NCBI GenBank assembly: GCA_949361645.1
Contig: OX442416.1
Coordinates: 3,758,629 to 3,822,628 of the forward strand
Source of the DNA: Spongilla lacustris
Lineage: Eukaryota > Porifera > Demospongiae > Spongillida > Spongillidae
Length of the DNA: 64,000 nucleotides
Direction: 5' to 3'
A program made the position numbers and the translations under genes. Positions 60,801 to 64,000 of the stretch are shown here, piece after piece; positions within the stretch are counted from its first letter, which is position 1; each line of letters starts with the position of its first letter. The notes below the pieces were generated by a model, which worked only from the letters and a program-made list of their open reading frames with translations, did no database searches and had not been told where the DNA came from.

Positions 60801-63800
60801 CGGTGGTGAAGCCAGGTCAAACAACATCCTCTGGGGTGTTTGGCAGCTGGTTGCTCCCTTGCTGGCAGTCTGATAACTCCATCAGTAATGGCTCAGCTGG
60901 TGCTAACTGGACGTGCAGTGTGGGGCTATTAAGTTCAACTGCATCAATGTTACTGTCCGCATGCAGTGAGGGAGCTGACCCTGGGCGGTTGACTCTACGT
61001 GCATGCAGTGAAGGACAGGTAGTGGGCAGGAGGGTTGTGCGGGCTGGTCCCAGTGTGTGAGGCACTTGTGGTGTGGATCTCCACCAGCATGTTTATTCTG
61101 GGCACCCCCAATGACCCTGGGGTGTTTGGCAGCTGGTTGCTCCCTTGCTGGTAGTCTGATAACTCCATGTGTAATGGCTCAGCTGGTGCTAACTGGACGT
61201 GCAGTGAGGGAGCTGACCCTGGGCGGTTGACTCTACAGTGGAGATTGTGATAGTTGACATTAATTTTATGTTTACTTGAATTTAAAACAATAACCACATG
61301 TGATATTGAAAATCTAACTGCACAGATACATGGGCTATACAATTGTCATCAATTAGACAAAAATATGATGCATCACGTGACTGTCACATTCTACCACTTT
61401 CGTTTTCAGTGACCCCAGGCTTGTAGACTGAGTTTTCCTATTTATCTTCACTCAGGGATAGCGGATCAGGATGATTATTGGGATGTAGCTTAAGCACCAA
61501 CCTCTAAATGATTTGGCCGAGCCAGATTCTGAACCCGGGAAACCGTTCGGTTATTGTCGAGCGATACGTAGCTTATAAAGACTATACGTGTTTGCCATTT
61601 TGTGTTTCGGAGCACTCGATTCATGCTAATCGAAGCATGTAGTTGTTCCGAGCGATGATTATTGCATCGTTTGGGCCCCTTTTTACAGTGTACCAGCTTG
61701 TTTTTCCACTAGAATTCCGGTTGCCAAACTTCTGGCTTTAAAAACAGCACCGGTTTCAGATGAATTTCATTAGAACGTGCTGTTATAATCAGTTATTGCT
61801 GATAAAGTGGGCGAGTGGTGCGACTCAAGCTGAAAATGGTTCTTTTCAGCTGCGACCGATGACGGAGAGTAAGCATAGGTGTAGAGCATACCTGGGCGGC
61901 GGTTGGGCATCGCTGGGATTACTCTCGGAACTTTTCTCTCCTGCAGCGATGCCCAAGTACACGCTACCCCTTTGCTTGCTCTCCGCCGTCGTTCACAGAT
62001 GGATTATGCTTGGTTCTGAAAAGAACCGTTCTTGGTTTGAGTCGTACCACCGCCCACCTACTGCGATAAACTGTTTATAAAGGCATCGTTTCAATGAAAT
62101 TCATCTGAAAATGGTGCTGTTTTTAAAGCCAGAAGTTAGGCAACCCGAATTTAAAAGGAAAAACAAGCTGGTACATTGTAAAAGGGGCCCAAACGATGCA
62201 ATGATCATCCTTCGGAATAACTGAATGCTTTATCTAGCATGAATCGAACGCTTCAAAAAACAAAATGCTTAACGCTTTTAGTCCTTATAAGCTACGTATC
62301 GCTCGACAATAACCGAACGGTTTCCCGGGTTCAGAATATGGCTTGGCCGCATCAATTAGAGGTTGGTGCTTAAGCTACATCCCAATAATCATCCTGATCC
62401 GCTATCCCTGAGTGAAGATAAATAGGAAAACTCAGTTGACAAGACTGGGGTCACTGAAAACGAAAGTGGTAGAACGTGACAGTCACGTGACACACCTTTT
62501 TCTTTTACTACTTGATGACAATTGTATAGCCCATGTATCTGTGCAGTTAGATTTTCAATATCTAATGTGGTTATTGTTTTAAATTCAAAGAAACATAAAA
62601 TTAATGTCAATTTTTTTTTCGTTCAACTATCACGATCTCCACTGTACATGCATGCAGTGAAGGACAGGTAGTGGGCAGGAGGGTCGTGCAGGCTGGTCCC
62701 AGTGTGTGAGGTACTTGTGGTGTGAATCTCCACCTACATGATTATTCTAGGGGCCCCCAATGTCCCTGGGGTGTTTGGCAGCTGGTTGCTCCCTTGCTGG
62801 TAGTCTGATAACTCCATGTGTAATGGCTCAGCTGGTGCTAACTGGACGTTCAGTGTGGGGCTATTAAGTTCAACTGCATCAATGTTACTGTGTCTGCATG
62901 CAGTGAGGGAGCTGACCCTGGGTGGTTGACTTTACGTGCATGCAGTGAAGGACAGGTAGCGGGCAGGAGGGCTGTGCGGGCTGGTCCCAGTGTGTGAGGC
63001 ACTTGTGGTGTGAATCTCCACCTACATGATTCTTCTAGGGGCCCCCAATGACCCTGGGGTGTTTGGCAGCTGGTTGTTCCCTTGCTGGCAGTCTGATAAA
63101 TCCATCAGTAATGGCTCTGCTGTGCTAAATGGCTGTGCAGTGTGGGGCTATTAGTTCACTTGCATCAATGTTACTGTCCACTTGCAGTGAGGTAGCTGAC
63201 GCTATTGGTCCATGGGCCGTTTACTCTACGTGCAGTGAAGGACAGGTAGTGTGTAGGAGGGCCATGCTGGCTGGTCCCAATGTGTGGGGCACTTGTAGTG
63301 TGAGTCTCCACCAGCATGATTTTTTTGGGGCCCCCAATGACCATGGGGTGTTTGGCAGCTGGTTGCTCCCTTGCTGGCAGTCTGATATAACTCCATATGT
63401 AAGGGCTCCACTGGTGCTAACTGGATGTGCAGTGTGGGGCAATTAAGAAAAATTGCATCCATCAATAGTCATGGGAGCTGACCCCATTGGTCCCTGGGTC
63501 CGGTGTTGACTCTACGTGCAGTGAAGGACAGGTATTGGGCAGGAGGGCCGTGGCCCAGTGTGTCGGGCACTTGCAGTGAGGGCTAATAGTTCCATTGGTC
63601 CCTTGAACTTGCAGTGAACGATGGGGGTGGGGAGGGGGGCTGGACCCAGGGGATCTGCTACATATACATGTAAGTCCCTTTGCAGTGAGGGCTAATAGTT
63701 CCACTGGTAGTGTTGGGAGGGGGCATGTGTGGCTTCCCTTGTTACATGCACATGTAGTTAACAGCTCCCCTGAATTGTGGGGGCTACCAATTCCATTTGT

Positions 63801-64000
63801 AGGGAAAGGGTTAGTAGTGTCTCCACTGGTATTGTGGAGGCTGACCCCATTGGTTAAATGATGGCTCATGTGTAGGGTCTGATATCCATGGGCGAGTGGT
63901 TCCATAGGTAGTGCGGGTTGGTAGCTGTGCATGGCATCTGTTGGTTATGCTGGGCTGTGAGGCCACATACGTGGGGGTGGGGCTAGTGGCACTTTTAGTC
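60795..64000. repeat. tandem repeat of about 289 bp, interrupted by an inserted element
   Basis: The landmark GGGGTGTTTGGCAGCTGGTT occurs at about 60832, 61120, 62768, 63057 and 63345. Spacing is 288-289 bases; the one long interval becomes about 239 after removing the inserted 1.41-kb element, and that unit lacks about 50 bases. Other shared words are TGCAGTGAAGGACAGGTAG and GGCTGGTCCCAGTGTGTG. After about 63460 the units become shorter and degenerate and run off the window. Open frames here are repeat artefacts. Confidence 0.85.
61236..62644. mobile_element. near-palindromic foldback element with TA target duplication, 1.41 kb
   Basis: Left terminus CAGTGGAGATTGTGATAGTT and right terminus AACTATCACGATCTCCACTG are inverted repeats, flanked by TA at 61234-61235 and 62645-62646. 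The arms continue to pair, with mismatches and indels, to a centre near 61940: for example GGGATAGCGGATCAGGATGA at 61457 and TCATCCTGATCCGCTATCCC at 62390. CAGT ends plus TA duplication suggest a Tc1/mariner-type non-autonomous element. It sits inside a tandem-repeat unit whose uninterrupted neighbours show the empty site. Confidence 0.8.

Overview
The window is eukaryotic, nuclear and animal. Introns have GT/AG ends and pyrimidine tracts, several exons are symmetrical 99-base ankyrin units, and BEL/Pao and non-LTR retrotransposons and many inverted-repeat DNA elements are present. Simple repeats and minisatellites are dense. This, together with a TTC28-like TPR-CHAT gene and ankyrin genes, fits an early-branching marine invertebrate. 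A demosponge is my best guess, made from general resemblance and not proven here. The window is gene-poor: most long reading frames are translated minisatellites.

Layout. 1-6000: low-complexity and repeat DNA, with a foldback repeat (664-1027), a 22-bp minisatellite (1112-1455) and a long GT tract. 6300-11370: decayed fragments of a non-LTR retrotransposon in both orientations. 13186-17899 (+): a three-exon TPR-CHAT-NB-ARC-like gene, the best-supported host gene; its caspase-like His/Cys dyad is intact and its P-loop is degenerate. 18421-22477: a possible 4-kb hAT-like element whose interior is mostly a 25-bp minisatellite, plus a perfect 78-bp palindrome. 24860-25216: remains of an unknown mobile-type ORF. 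26993-27641 (+): a three-exon gene for a small secreted precursor with signal peptide, acidic Pro-rich middle and cationic Cys-containing tail.

30846-41653 (-): ankyrin-repeat exons, 81-102 bases each and all phase 0. Their introns hold a Mutator-like element with 9-bp target duplications (34069-36792) and a 5'-truncated non-LTR element (37628-39545). 42494-43471 (-): four consecutive exons of transketolase, one carrying a 2-base deficit. 43673-47000: a 24-bp minisatellite of about 138 units. 47024-47101 (-): an unassigned exon-like segment. 49504-50292 (-): start of another ankyrin gene. 50669-50977: a TTAA-flanked MITE. 52545-54401: a satellite of 12 units near 158 bp. 55424-55623: assembly gap. 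55624-58095: degenerate BEL/Pao element followed by an LTR. 60560-60800: non-LTR remnant. 60795-64000: tandem repeats of about 289 bp, one interrupted by a 1.41-kb near-palindromic TA-flanked element.

The host genes show no sign of acting as one pathway. The TPR-CHAT protein and the ankyrin proteins belong to signalling or innate-immunity-type repeat proteins, and the secreted precursor could be a defence or signalling peptide; both statements are inference from domain make-up.
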